Below, piece after piece: positions 43,768-52,173 of a stretch of DNA of 64,000 nt (its first letter is position 1; each line of letters begins with the position of its first letter). The notes below the pieces were generated by a model that saw only the letters and a program-made list of their open reading frames with translations, was not told where the DNA came from and made no database searches. This stretch comes from UBA7239 sp964509075 (GTDB lineage: Bacteria; Pseudomonadota; Gammaproteobacteria; Pseudomonadales; UBA7239), in NCBI GenBank assembly GCA_964509075.1, contig CAZDWC010000010.1, positions 1 through 64,000 on the forward strand, written 5' to 3'. A program made the position numbers and the translations under genes.

Positions 43768-44115
43768 TCACCGACTTTTTACTTTAACCAACATCCCAAT
43801 CACAAAAAAAGCAATTCCTAAAAACTTTATAAACATAAAAATATAACTCTGAGGATAATACCAGAGGGCGACAGATGATGAAGCAACCACAAACCCAGAA
43901 AATGCAACGCACTTCATAGATCCGAAAAATGGATAATCTCTATAACTGTAGAATACCTTAGCTGTCAGCGAACCGATGCAACCAAGCACCCCAATAACAA
44001 TATATTTTGCCTGCAAAATATCAGCAGCTCCTGTTTGCCCGTACATATAGACGGCAATAAATGTAAAAAAAATACATATCAGTAAAAGAAAATTTAATAC
44101 CTTATCAGCTCGCAT
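43768..44115 (-). CDS. Small AT-rich four-helix membrane protein
   Basis: Unrecognised protein of 115 residues with four hydrophobic segments (VLNFLLLICIFFTFIAVYMYG; YIVIGVLGCIGSLTAKVF; CVAFSGFVVASSSVALWYY; FMFIKFLGIAFFVIGML). Size and topology are like small flippase-type proteins (GtrA, ArnE/F), but no motif proves this. Its DNA is far more AT-rich than all neighbours, which suggests recent transfer. ATG 44115 avoids translating the terminator of the next gene. It lies downstream of the GT2 gene on the same strand. Confidence 0.55.
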   Translation of the reverse strand: MRADKVLNFLLLICIFFTFIAVYMYGQTGAADILQAKYIVIGVLGCIGSLTAKVFYSYRDYPFFGSMKCVAFSGFVVASSSVALWYYPQSYIFMFIKFLGIAFFVIGMLVKVKSR

Positions 44116-44156
44116 CTCACTTAACCCTGTAGCAAAAAGTTTCCGTGTAACAAACC

Positions 44157-44210
44157 TGAAAAACCGGGGTTGAAAAACCGGGGTCAGAGTGACATTTTTA
44201 TTTGACTCTG
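44157..44210. repeat. Tandem 14-base repeat and flanking inverted repeat
   Basis: TGAAAAACCGGGGT is present twice without a gap (44157-44170, 44171-44184). CAGAGT (44185-44190) and ACTCTG (44205-44210) form an inverted repeat directly after it. The sequence resembles ends of small mobile elements and lies at the edge of the AT-rich segment. Confidence 0.6.
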
Positions 44211-44239
44211 CGCCTATTAATCTGAAGAACTCCGCAATC

Positions 44240-44265
44240 AAAAAAGGCGCTGAACTCAGCGCCTT
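44240..44265 (-). terminator. Intrinsic terminator of the GT2 operon
   Basis: On the minus strand a nine-base stem with the arms AAGGCGCTG and CAGCGCCTT and a four-base loop runs into TTTTTT, eight bases after the GT2 stop codon. It separates the GT2 gene from the small AT-rich membrane gene. Confidence 0.85.
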
Positions 44266-44272
44266 CAATTAA

Positions 44273-45019
44273 TCAACCATCCGTCCGCTCCGCCACATGA
44301 AAGCGGAACATGCGCACCTTCATCCAGCGCACGGCGAGCAGGTCATAGAACGAGGCGAACAGGCGATTCCACACGCCGTAATGTGCGCTGCCGGAATAGC
44401 GTGGGTTGTTCGACACCGGAATTTCCACCACAGAAAAACCCTCGATCTTCATCAATGTCGGCAGAAAGCGGTGCATGCCTTTGAAGAACTTCAGGTTGGC
44501 CACCGCTTCGCGACGGAACATGCGGTAGGTGCAGCCGGCGTCACTAATCTGTTCGCCCGACAGCGCATTGCGCACGGCGTTCGCCACACGCGAGGAAATG
44601 ACGCGGATGATGTGATCGCCGTCGCTGCGGTTCTGCACGCGGCTGCCGCAGATGCAATCCGCCTGTGACACTGCCGCGAGAAACTTCGGCAGATCTTCCG
44701 GGTTGTTCTGCAGATCGGCATCCATGGTGACAATCCACTGCCCGCGCGCAGCTTTTATGCCGGCCCAGCTCGCTGCCGATTCGCCGCTGTTGCGATTCAG
44801 TTTCTGCGCGCGCAGGTGCGGATCGGCTTTTGCCATTTCACGCAGGATCTGCCACGAGCTGTCGGTGCTGCAATCATCGGTGACGATAATCTCGTACGCT
44901 ACCGCCGCCTGCTTGAGCACCGCGTGTATGCCCTGCAACAGCAGCGGCAGATTGCCTTCTTCGTTGTGGCAGGGAATCACCACACTCACATAAATATCGC
45001 CGCTCTGTTCAGTGCTCAT
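44273..45019 (-). CDS. GT2 glycosyltransferase (polyprenyl-phosphate sugar synthase type)
   Basis: Cytoplasmic GT-A transferase of 248 residues. VSVVIPCHNEEGNLPLLLQ, IIVTDDCSTDSSWQIL and MDADLQNNPEDLPKFL are the signatures of DPM1/ArnC-like enzymes, which load a sugar on a polyprenyl phosphate. It lacks the two C-terminal membrane helices of ArnC/GtrB. It could supply the lipid-linked donor for the GT39 enzymes nearby (inference). It follows the aminotransferase gene by 26 bases. Confidence 0.85.
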   Translation of the reverse strand: MSTEQSGDIYVSVVIPCHNEEGNLPLLLQGIHAVLKQAAVAYEIIVTDDCSTDSSWQILREMAKADPHLRAQKLNRNSGESAASWAGIKAARGQWIVTMDADLQNNPEDLPKFLAAVSQADCICGSRVQNRSDGDHIIRVISSRVANAVRNALSGEQISDAGCTYRMFRREAVANLKFFKGMHRFLPTLMKIEGFSVVEIPVSNNPRYSGSAHYGVWNRLFASFYDLLAVRWMKVRMFRFHVAERTDG

Positions 45020-45045
45020 GCATAACCCCTGGTATTACTTGCGCA

Positions 45046-46149
45046 TTACTGCTGTTTGAAGAACGCTTCGATGGCATCGCAGACGTAATCCACATCTTCC
45101 GCCGACAACTGGCCATGCACCGGCAACGACAAAATATCGCGTATCCAGTTCTCGGTGTTTTCCAGCGTTGGCAGATCGTTGTACAACGCCGTGATGGAAG
45201 GCTGCTGATGCACGGCCGTCGGGTAGTGAATGCCAGTCTCGATGCCTTTTTCCGCCAGATAGGCCGCGAGTGCATCGCGATTCTTGGTGCGGATCACGTA
45301 CATGTGATACACCGCTTCGCCATTGGCGCGCTCTTTCGGCGTGATCACCAGATTGCCGAGACGGCGGTTGTAATGCGCAGCCACACCGCGACGATGTGCG
45401 TTGAGTTGATTCAGGTGACGCAAACCGATGCGACCGGCAGCAGCCTGGATTTCATTGAAGCGCATGTTGTAGCCGACGAGATCGTGCGTGTATTTGGCTT
45501 TGCCGACGCGGCCGTGGTTGCGCAGCGCGCGGATCTTGTCGGCCAGCGCGCCGTCGTTGGTGCAGATGCAGCCGCCATCGCCGAGCACGGTGAGATTTTT
45601 CGACGGATAAAACGAAAACGCCGCTGCCAGACCAAAGCTGCCGATGCGCTTGCCGTGATACGACGCGCCTTGCGATTGTGCGCAATCTTCAATCACCCAC
45701 AAATTGTTCGCCTTGGCGAAAGCGAGAATGGCATCGAGATCCACCGGCGTGCCGTACAGGTGCACCGGCAGGATGCCGACGGTGCGCGGCGTGAGTGCGG
45801 CCTGCAGTTTGCTGGCATCGATGCCGTAGGTGTCGTCGATGTCGATGAACACCGGCTTGGCTCCGATGTGGATAATGGGTTCCACCGACGGGAACGCGGT
45901 TTGCGATGGCAGCATCACTTCATCGCCTTCTTTCACCCCCATAGCCTCCAGCAGCAACTGCATGGCAGACGTCCAGTTGGATGACAGCACGGCGTGCTGC
46001 GTGCCGGTGTAGGCCGCCAGCTCTTCTTCAAAGGCGCGGCACTCGGGCCCGAGGATGTACTGCCCGGAATCGACAACCTTCATCACCGCCTGGCGGATTT
46101 CATCGTCGATAAAGACCTGGGACAGGGCGATTTTCTTCTGCGCGCTCAT
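45046..46149 (-). CDS. DegT/DnrJ/EryC1-family sugar aminotransferase
   Basis: PLP enzyme of 367 residues that aminates nucleotide keto-sugars. The catalytic Lys184 lies in SFYPSKNLTVLGDGG, with Asp155 and Gln158 in VIEDCAQSQGA contacting the cofactor. The nearby Gfo/Idh dehydrogenase and GT2 gene suggest a nucleotide amino-sugar route, for example the WbpB/WbpE or ArnB kind. The exact sugar is unknown. Confidence 0.88.
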   Translation of the reverse strand: MSAQKKIALSQVFIDDEIRQAVMKVVDSGQYILGPECRAFEEELAAYTGTQHAVLSSNWTSAMQLLLEAMGVKEGDEVMLPSQTAFPSVEPIIHIGAKPVFIDIDDTYGIDASKLQAALTPRTVGILPVHLYGTPVDLDAILAFAKANNLWVIEDCAQSQGASYHGKRIGSFGLAAAFSFYPSKNLTVLGDGGCICTNDGALADKIRALRNHGRVGKAKYTHDLVGYNMRFNEIQAAAGRIGLRHLNQLNAHRRGVAAHYNRRLGNLVITPKERANGEAVYHMYVIRTKNRDALAAYLAEKGIETGIHYPTAVHQQPSITALYNDLPTLENTENWIRDILSLPVHGQLSAEDVDYVCDAIEAFFKQQ

Positions 46150-46423
46150 GCAAGGGTTCCTGCTAGGTGAAAGAGAGGCTGGGCCAGCCCGTGAAAGCCG
46201 GCGATTATCGCAAAAAACCGCAGCCAGACATACAGGCCGCAGGCCCGGCAGCCGATTTCATCAAACTGAAACAGCGCTCTCATAAGCTGGTGTTGTTGAA
46301 ACACGCGCGAATGCGGAAGGAAGCAGCAAGCATGAACAGGATAACGAAATCGGCCGCCGACATTTTCATCCGGCGTATACAACTGGCATGGATCATCCTC
46401 GCCTGCCTGTTGTTTTTCGCCGT

Positions 46424-47203
46424 TTACTGCAGGAGCGTATAGGTTCCCAGCCCCAGGCCGGCGACACCGACCAGCGACATCAACAGCGTTTCAAACAGCT
46501 GGCGACGGCCACTGTACTGGCTGCCCGTCTTCAGAAAGACCGCCTTGACCACCCAACCGAGAAAAACCGCGAGCAAGACGGCGGCGACAAACAATTGCAT
46601 CAAACGCCCGAGATTGCCCAGCTGCGCACCGGCGCCGACAAACACCGCCGGCACCGCTTCCGGCAGGAAGCCGATGAAGCTGCCGAGCAGGAATTGCCAG
46701 TGCTTAACCGCCGACAAACCGAGCACCACGTTGGCGACAAAACCGCTGACCGGCATTTGCCTGATCAGGAAAATCGAAACGATGCTGTGGCTCTCGATGG
46801 TGTTGAGCAGATCCTCGAACTTCGGCCAGCGGTGCAGCACGAAATCCGCACCGAAACTGCGTGCAAACAGGAACGTTGCATAAGCGCCGAGTGTCACGCC
46901 AATCTGCGACAGGATGATGCCCCACCACACACCGTAGGCGAGCCCGCCGAGCGCGCACACCAGCAACCGCGGCATACCCAATGCACACAGCACCGCAGAT
47001 GCCAGCACGAAATACAAATAGCCGAGAACGCCGAACTGCGTGAGAAAATCGCGCAGCTGCTGCATGCTGGCCAGCGCTTCAAAATCGGCCAGCGTGCGCA
47101 GATGCGAAAACGAAATACGCTGCGGAAAAAACCAGGCAAAAATGCCGATGCCTAACAGCAGCACCAGCAGGAATACGCGTTTGCGCAGCAGGAAATGGCG
47201 CAT
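46424..47203 (-). CDS. TVP38/TMEM64 (VTT-domain) membrane protein
   Basis: Polytopic inner-membrane protein of 259 residues. The VTT/SNARE-associated domain is visible as GVLGYLYFVLASAVLCALGMPRLLVCALGGLAYGVWWG and RQMPVSGFVANVVLGLSAVKHWQFLLGSFIGFLPEA. Relatives (DedA superfamily) are linked to lipid scrambling and recycling of undecaprenyl phosphate. That would fit a glycan region. A 274-base gap separates it from the aminotransferase gene; I see no convincing gene there. Confidence 0.82.
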   Translation of the reverse strand: MRHFLLRKRVFLLVLLLGIGIFAWFFPQRISFSHLRTLADFEALASMQQLRDFLTQFGVLGYLYFVLASAVLCALGMPRLLVCALGGLAYGVWWGIILSQIGVTLGAYATFLFARSFGADFVLHRWPKFEDLLNTIESHSIVSIFLIRQMPVSGFVANVVLGLSAVKHWQFLLGSFIGFLPEAVPAVFVGAGAQLGNLGRLMQLFVAAVLLAVFLGWVVKAVFLKTGSQYSGRRQLFETLLMSLVGVAGLGLGTYTLLQ

Positions 47204-47236
47204 CAGCCTAAACCGGCGGCAAACGCGGATAGCACA

Positions 47237-48298
47237 TCAAGCCTTGCGCCCCAGCTTGCAATGTTCCGGTTTGAACGGCAGGAAAATTTCCTTGCCGGTT
47301 TCGATGGATTCATACAGCGCCACCAGAAACTCGATGCTCTTGCGCGCCTCGCGGCCATCCACCAATTGCGGCTTGTTGTTGACCAGGCAATCCACCACGT
47401 GTTTGTAGTAAGCGCTGTGGCCAAAACCGTACACATCCGGCGGATTCACCGAATATTTTTCAGCCACCTCGGCATCGCCTTCCTGCTCTTCCACAAAACG
47501 CCAGGTCGCCATCTTGTTGACGGCAAAACCACCGATCACCACCGTGCCTTTCTCACCGAGCACCGAGATGGAACCTTCGAGATTGTCCGGGCGCGCACAG
47601 GTGGTTGCCTCGACAACGCCGAGTGCACCGTTTTTGAATTTTACCGTCGCCACCGCAGTGTCTTCCGCTTCAATATCCACCAACGCGGTGATGGATTTGG
47701 CGAATACGCTTTCGACTTCACCCATCAGCCAGCCGAGCATATCGATATGGTGCACCGCCTGATTGGTGAGCACGCCACCATCCTGCGCCCAGGTGCCGCG
47801 CCAGGCATCCTGCGCGTAATATTTCTGATCGCGACACCAGCGCACGCGCAGCGTACCCAGCACCAGTTTGCCGAAACGGCCCTGATCGCGCGCCTCAGCA
47901 AGTTTGGCCACCGGCACGTTGAAACGGTTCTGATGCACCACAAACAGGCGCACGCCATTCTTGTCGCAGGCTTCGATCATGGCATCGGCCTGATCCAGCG
48001 ACATCGCCATCGGTTTTTCTACCAGAATCGGTTTTCTGTATTGCGACAGCGCAATCACGTGCTCGGCATGATCACCGCTGGGCGTCAGCACCGACACCAC
48101 ATCAATATTTTCTTTCTGCATCATTTCGTGCATGTCGCGGTAGGCGGGCACTTTCCACTCGGCAGCCATTTTTTCCGCGCGCGGGAAATCGATATCGCAC
48201 ACGGCGGCGAGTTGCGCACCTTCAATATGACCACTGCCCAGCAGTTCAACATGACGCTTGGCAATGCGGCCGCAACCGACCAGGGCAAATCTGAGCAT
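47237..48298 (-). CDS. Gfo/Idh/MocA-family oxidoreductase
   Basis: NAD(P)-dependent dehydrogenase of 353 residues. FALVGCGRIAKRHVELLGSG is the Rossmann motif and EKPMAMSLDQADAMIEAC the conserved EKP block. GVLTNQAVHHIDMLGWLMGEVESVFA has the HxxD active-site region. Members such as WbpB oxidise UDP-sugars at C3 before transamination, which matches the DegT gene further down. It is the first gene of this minus-strand run. Confidence 0.87.
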   Translation of the reverse strand: MLRFALVGCGRIAKRHVELLGSGHIEGAQLAAVCDIDFPRAEKMAAEWKVPAYRDMHEMMQKENIDVVSVLTPSGDHAEHVIALSQYRKPILVEKPMAMSLDQADAMIEACDKNGVRLFVVHQNRFNVPVAKLAEARDQGRFGKLVLGTLRVRWCRDQKYYAQDAWRGTWAQDGGVLTNQAVHHIDMLGWLMGEVESVFAKSITALVDIEAEDTAVATVKFKNGALGVVEATTCARPDNLEGSISVLGEKGTVVIGGFAVNKMATWRFVEEQEGDAEVAEKYSVNPPDVYGFGHSAYYKHVVDCLVNNKPQLVDGREARKSIEFLVALYESIETGKEIFLPFKPEHCKLGRKA

Positions 48299-48484
48299 AA
48301 TATCCCCCTTACTTTGACGTAAAACCGTGACATGAAGATGACCGCAAGGTCACGAAAGCGCGCGATTCTAGCACAGGCCCCGCAGGCACCGACCAGCCAC
48401 AACCCCATACGCACAATGACTTTTGGCAGCTCGCGCTATACCATTTGCGCGCCCTGATACCCAGCCAGAAGATCACCCAGACCG

Positions 48485-49471
48485 ATGACGCCTGCCGACC
48501 CCCATCACGACTTCATTGCCTCCGGCCTGCGCACGGTGCAAGTGGAATGCGCCGCAGTCAGCCGGCTGCAAAACGCCATCAACACCGACTTTGCTCACGC
48601 CTGCACCCTGCTGCTGGCCTGCGAGGGCCGCATCATCGTCACCGGTATGGGCAAATCCGGCCATATCGGGCGCAAGATTGCCGCGACGCTGGCCAGCACC
48701 GGCAGCCCGGCCTTTTTTGTGCACCCCGGTGAAGCCAGCCACGGCGACCTCGGCATGATCACCCATAAAGATGTGGTGATTGCCCTGTCCAATTCCGGAA
48801 CCACCGCTGAAGTCGTCACCCTGCTGCCGCTGATCAAGCGCATGGGCGTGCCCTTGATCAGCATGACCGGCAAACCCGGCTCGACACTGGCCACCGCCTC
48901 CAATGTACACCTTGATGTCAGTGTCGAGAGCGAAGCCTGCCCGCTGGATCTGGCACCCACATCAAGTACCACGGCAGCGCTGGTGATGGGCGACGCGCTG
49001 GCCATTGCCCTGCTGGAAGCGCGCGGTTTTACCGCCGAGGATTTCGCCTTCTCGCATCCGGGCGGCGCACTGGGGCGCAAGCTGCTGCTGAAGGTGGAAG
49101 ACATCATGCACAGCGGCGAGCGCATCCCCGCCGTGGCACCCGGCACACCGCTGGCCGACGCCCTGCTGGTGATGAACCAGAAAGGCCTGGGCCTCACTAC
49201 CGTGACCGATGCGCAACAGCAGTTGCTGGGCATTTTCACCGACGGCGACTTGCGTCGCACCCTGCAAGGTGAAGCCATTGATTTGCGCAACACCTGCATC
49301 GAGAACGTCATGACGCGCAATTGCAAGACCGTAGACAGCCACATGCTCGCCGCCGAAGCGCTGGCCATCATGGAGCACAAGCACATCACCGCGCTGGTGG
49401 TCACCGACGCCGACCAGCGTGTGGAAGGTATCGTCCACCTGCACGACATACTCAAGGCCGGCGTCGCCTGA
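48485..49471 (+). CDS. kdsD: D-arabinose-5-phosphate isomerase
   Basis: Isomerase of 328 residues that makes A5P for Kdo synthesis. The SIS domain holds GMGKSGHIGRKIAATLASTGSPAFFVHPGEASHGDLGMI and SNSGTTAEVVTLLPLIKR. Two CBS motifs follow (VEDIMHSGERIPAV, NVMTRNCKTVDSHM). It is the first gene of kdsD-kdsC-lptC-lptA-lptB. Confidence 0.95.
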   Translation: MTPADPHHDFIASGLRTVQVECAAVSRLQNAINTDFAHACTLLLACEGRIIVTGMGKSGHIGRKIAATLASTGSPAFFVHPGEASHGDLGMITHKDVVIALSNSGTTAEVVTLLPLIKRMGVPLISMTGKPGSTLATASNVHLDVSVESEACPLDLAPTSSTTAALVMGDALAIALLEARGFTAEDFAFSHPGGALGRKLLLKVEDIMHSGERIPAVAPGTPLADALLVMNQKGLGLTTVTDAQQQLLGIFTDGDLRRTLQGEAIDLRNTCIENVMTRNCKTVDSHMLAAEALAIMEHKHITALVVTDADQRVEGIVHLHDILKAGVA

Positions 49472-49485
49472 CAGGAGCCATCGCC

Positions 49486-50016
49486 ATGGAACATGCTGTA
49501 AAACAGGCCATTGCGGTCAAACTGTTGTTGCTGGATGTCGACGGCGTGCTCACTGACGGCGGCATCACCTATGACGGCAACGGCGTCGAACTGAAACGCT
49601 TCAATATCCACGACGGCCTCGGCATCAAACTGCTGCAGCGCGCCGGTGTGCAGGTGGGCATCATCACCGGCCGCGAGAGCGCCATGGTCAGCCGGCGCGC
49701 CCAGGAACTGGGTATCACGTTGTTGCTGCAGGGCCGCGAGGACAAGCGCGTCGCCATGCAGGCCGTGCAAAAGCAACTCGACCTCACTGACGAGGAAGTC
49801 GCCTACATGGGTGACGACCTGCCCGACCTCGCCGCCATCCGCCACGCCGGACTCGGCATGGCGCCAGCCAATGCCGTGGCACTGGTGCGTGCGCACGCCG
49901 ACGTGGTGACCGACAGGCGCGGCGGCGAAGGCGCCGTACGCGAAGCCTGCGAGTTCATTCTCAATGCCAAGGGGCTGCTGGACGACATGCAGCGCGATTA
50001 TCTGGGTTTGCCCTAA
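49486..50016 (+). CDS. kdsC: Kdo-8-phosphate phosphatase
   Basis: HAD phosphatase of 176 residues without a cap domain, acting as a tetramer on KDO 8-P. LLLDVDGVLTDGGITYDGNG is motif I with the C0 insertion, IITGRESAMV motif II and YMGDDLPDLAAI motif IV. ATG 49486 follows AGGAG. lptC begins at the base after its stop codon. Confidence 0.95.
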   Translation: MEHAVKQAIAVKLLLLDVDGVLTDGGITYDGNGVELKRFNIHDGLGIKLLQRAGVQVGIITGRESAMVSRRAQELGITLLLQGREDKRVAMQAVQKQLDLTDEEVAYMGDDLPDLAAIRHAGLGMAPANAVALVRAHADVVTDRRGGEGAVREACEFILNAKGLLDDMQRDYLGLP

Positions 50017-50625
50017 GTGAACAACTGGCGACAATTCCTGGGACTGGCACTGCTGATCGGTGTTGCTGTCGGCGGCCTCAATTTCCACTGGCAGTCTTTC
50101 AGCTGGAACACCCCCACTGCGCCGCGACAGGCCACGGCATCGCAAGCTGCCGTGCCTGACATACTGGCACAGCAACCGCTGCTGGAAACCTTTGACGAAC
50201 ACGGACGTCTGGATCGCCACCTGCAAGGTAGCCAGCTGCAACACTACGACAATCGCGATGAAACCCTGATCAGCGAACCACAGCTGCTGGTCAACCGCCG
50301 CAACCAGGGCAACACCGCCCAGCGCTCACCCTGGCAACTGCGCGCAGATACCGCCACGCTGCGGGAATCGCGCAATGAAGTGGACCTCAACGGCAATGTA
50401 CTGCTGTGGAATGAAGGAAAAGGCAGCGATGGCCGCATGGAAATCCGCAGTGAAAGCCTGCGTGTGGATACCGCTCGCGAATACGCCACCACAGACAAAG
50501 CTGTTACCATACGCGCCCGCCGCAGCGAGCTTCATGCCCGCGGCCTGAAGGCCGATCTGGCCAATGAACGCTTGTTGCTGACGTCGCGCGTACAGGAGAC
50601 CCATGAAGTCAAACAGCACCCCTGA
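50017..50625 (+). CDS. lptC: LPS export protein LptC
   Basis: Bitopic inner-membrane protein of 202 residues, one N-terminal helix (FLGLALLIGVAVGG) and a periplasmic beta-jellyroll (FDEHGRLDRHLQGSQLQHYDNRDETLISEPQLLV) that passes LPS from LptB2FG to LptA. GTG 50017 directly follows the kdsC stop. It overlaps lptA by 23 bases. Confidence 0.9.
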   Translation: MNNWRQFLGLALLIGVAVGGLNFHWQSFSWNTPTAPRQATASQAAVPDILAQQPLLETFDEHGRLDRHLQGSQLQHYDNRDETLISEPQLLVNRRNQGNTAQRSPWQLRADTATLRESRNEVDLNGNVLLWNEGKGSDGRMEIRSESLRVDTAREYATTDKAVTIRARRSELHARGLKADLANERLLLTSRVQETHEVKQHP

Positions 50626-51187
50626 AGGGCAAGGCCGCCCGTTATCCGGTCTGCTGGCTGTCGCCATGCTCGCACTGCTGTCTGCCATGACGGCAACAGA
50701 GCTTTCTGCCCTGCCCGATGACCGCAACCAGCCGATACAGATCCAGGCCGGCAGTGCCGACCGCGATGCCAAAACCGGCATCACTACCTACAGCGGCAAT
50801 GTCGAGATTCACCAGGGCAGCATCCGCATTGCCGCCGACACCGTGGTACTGCACAGCGAAAACGATGAGCTGACAAGCATGGTCGCTACCGGCAAGCCCG
50901 CCACCTACAGCCAGCAGTTGTCCGAGGAAGATGGCAAGGTTGACGCCCAGGCCGGGCAAATCCATTACGACGTCCCCAAGGATCTGCTGGTGCTCGAGGG
51001 CAATGGCAGCCTGAAACAGAATGGCGGCAGCATCAGTGGCGAGCATATCGAATATGATGTGAAAGCCGAGAATGTGCGCGCGCGCGCCGCTGAAAATGGC
51101 AGTTCCGACAACAGCAAGCGTATTACCGTCGTCATTCCCCCCAACAAGAAAATCCAGACGTCCGCCCCGGAGAGCGCCGCGCAGTGA
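50603..51187 (+). CDS. lptA: LPS export protein LptA
   Basis: Periplasmic bridge protein of 194 residues. A signal peptide (LAVAMLALLSAMTATELSA) is followed by the OstA domain: QIQAGSADRDAKTGITTYSGNVEIHQGSIRIAADTV. It polymerises as a beta-jellyroll filament carrying LPS across the periplasm. It overlaps lptB by four bases. Confidence 0.93.
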   Translation: MKSNSTPEGQGRPLSGLLAVAMLALLSAMTATELSALPDDRNQPIQIQAGSADRDAKTGITTYSGNVEIHQGSIRIAADTVVLHSENDELTSMVATGKPATYSQQLSEEDGKVDAQAGQIHYDVPKDLLVLEGNGSLKQNGGSISGEHIEYDVKAENVRARAAENGSSDNSKRITVVIPPNKKIQTSAPESAAQ

Positions 51188-51912
51188 CCAGTACACTCAG
51201 CGCGCAACACCTCGCCAAGGCCTACAAGACCCGGCGCATTATTGATGATGTTTCGCTGGAGCTGGCCAGTGGCGAGATCGTGGGCTTGCTCGGCCCCAAT
51301 GGCGCCGGCAAAACCACCTGTTTCTACATGATGGTGGGCCTGGTACCTGCCGACAAAGGCACTATCACCCTCAACGGTGAAGACATCACCCGCCTGCCCA
51401 TGCACAGCCGTGCGCAGCGCGGGCTGGGCTATCTACCGCAGGAGGCGTCTGTATTCCGCAAGTTGTCGGTTCGCGACAACATTCTGGCCATCCTCGAAAC
51501 GCGCAAGGACCTCAACCGCCAGCAGCGCCACGCTCGTGCCGATGAGCTGATGCAGGAATTCCATATCACCCACATCGCCGACTCGCTGGGCATGAGCCTG
51601 TCGGGCGGTGAGCGCCGCCGCGTGGAAATCGCGCGGGCACTGGCCAGCGAACCGCGCTTCATCCTGCTCGACGAGCCTTTTGCCGGTGTCGACCCCATTT
51701 CGGTTGCCGACATCAAGCAGATCATCCATCACCTGCAGTCCAAACAGATCGGAATCCTGATCACCGACCACAACGTGCGTGAAACCCTGTCGATCTGCGA
51801 GCGCGCCTACATTGTCGGCGAAGGCCACATCATCGCCGCCGGCACTGCCGAGGAGATTGTGCACAATTCCAAAGTGCGCAAGGTTTACCTCGGCCAGGAT
51901 TTCGCCCTCTGA
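51184..51912 (+). CDS. lptB: LPS export ABC transporter ATPase LptB
   Basis: Cytoplasmic ATPase of 242 residues powering LPS extraction by LptFG. Walker A is GPNGAGKTT, the signature LSGGERRRVEIARAL, Walker B FILLDEPFAGVD and the H-loop ITDHNVRETL. It starts with GTG. In most relatives rpoN comes next; here it is followed by a 261-base regulatory region and glnK. lptF and lptG are not in the window. Confidence 0.96.
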   Translation: MTSTLSAQHLAKAYKTRRIIDDVSLELASGEIVGLLGPNGAGKTTCFYMMVGLVPADKGTITLNGEDITRLPMHSRAQRGLGYLPQEASVFRKLSVRDNILAILETRKDLNRQQRHARADELMQEFHITHIADSLGMSLSGGERRRVEIARALASEPRFILLDEPFAGVDPISVADIKQIIHHLQSKQIGILITDHNVRETLSICERAYIVGEGHIIAAGTAEEIVHNSKVRKVYLGQDFAL

Positions 51913-52007
51913 GCATTGCGCGCACCGCGTCAAACGCTTCCTCCTGAACCGCATTCCTGCGCAACAACCCCTACCTCCCGCATGACGCACCAAAAAAGCG
52001 CGCACGC

Positions 52008-52025
52008 GATGCATATTGGTGCATC
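52008..52025 (+). promoter_or_regulatory. NtrC-like binding site upstream of glnK
   Basis: GATGCATATTGGTGCATC is an imperfect dyad (GATGCA at one end, TGCATC at the other) close to the NtrC site pattern GCACC-N5-GGTGC. It lies about 50 bases upstream of the sigma-54 -24 element. A possible second half-site, GCACCA, stands at 51987-51992. Confidence 0.55.
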
Positions 52026-52076
52026 ATGAAGCACATCGAACATCTAACAAACTGATTTTAAATACCTTTCCATCAT

Positions 52077-52092
52077 TGGCACGAATCCCGCT
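52077..52092 (+). promoter_or_regulatory. Sigma-54 promoter of glnK-amtB
   Basis: TGGCACGAATCCCGCT has GG (52078-52079) and GC (52090-52091) separated by exactly ten bases, the invariant feature of -24/-12 promoters. The TGGCACG part is a full consensus match and the -12 part is weak (CCGCT). The target, glnK-amtB, is a classic NtrC/sigma-54 operon. Confidence 0.65.
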
Positions 52093-52173
52093 CTACAAGA
52101 CCTGCAATGATGCGTTCATCAATGATCCATTTGTTTTCAATGACCATAGCAGGTCACAACCGAGGAGAGACTC

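Noticed and set aside
43624..43821. 65-codon open frame after repeat copy 3
   Set aside because: Composition is random-looking, it overlaps the small membrane gene on the other strand, and there is no ribosome-binding site.
46332..46442. Possible 36-residue membrane peptide on the plus strand
   Set aside because: AAGGA is ten bases upstream and one hydrophobic helix is present, but it overlaps the end of the TVP38-type gene and nothing else supports it.
40674..48298. Complete L-Ara4N (arn) operon
   Set aside because: ArnA and ArnD homologues are absent and the aminotransferase is not clearly ArnB, so only general resemblance can be claimed.
47195..48322. Long open frame on the plus strand opposite the Gfo/Idh gene
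   Set aside because: It lies wholly antisense to a gene with clear Rossmann and EKP motifs, has no ribosome-binding site and shows no protein family features. It arises from GC-rich codon use.
48595..50244. 549-codon open frame antisense to kdsD, kdsC and lptC
   Set aside because: The opposite strand encodes three certain genes; this frame has no recognisable domain.
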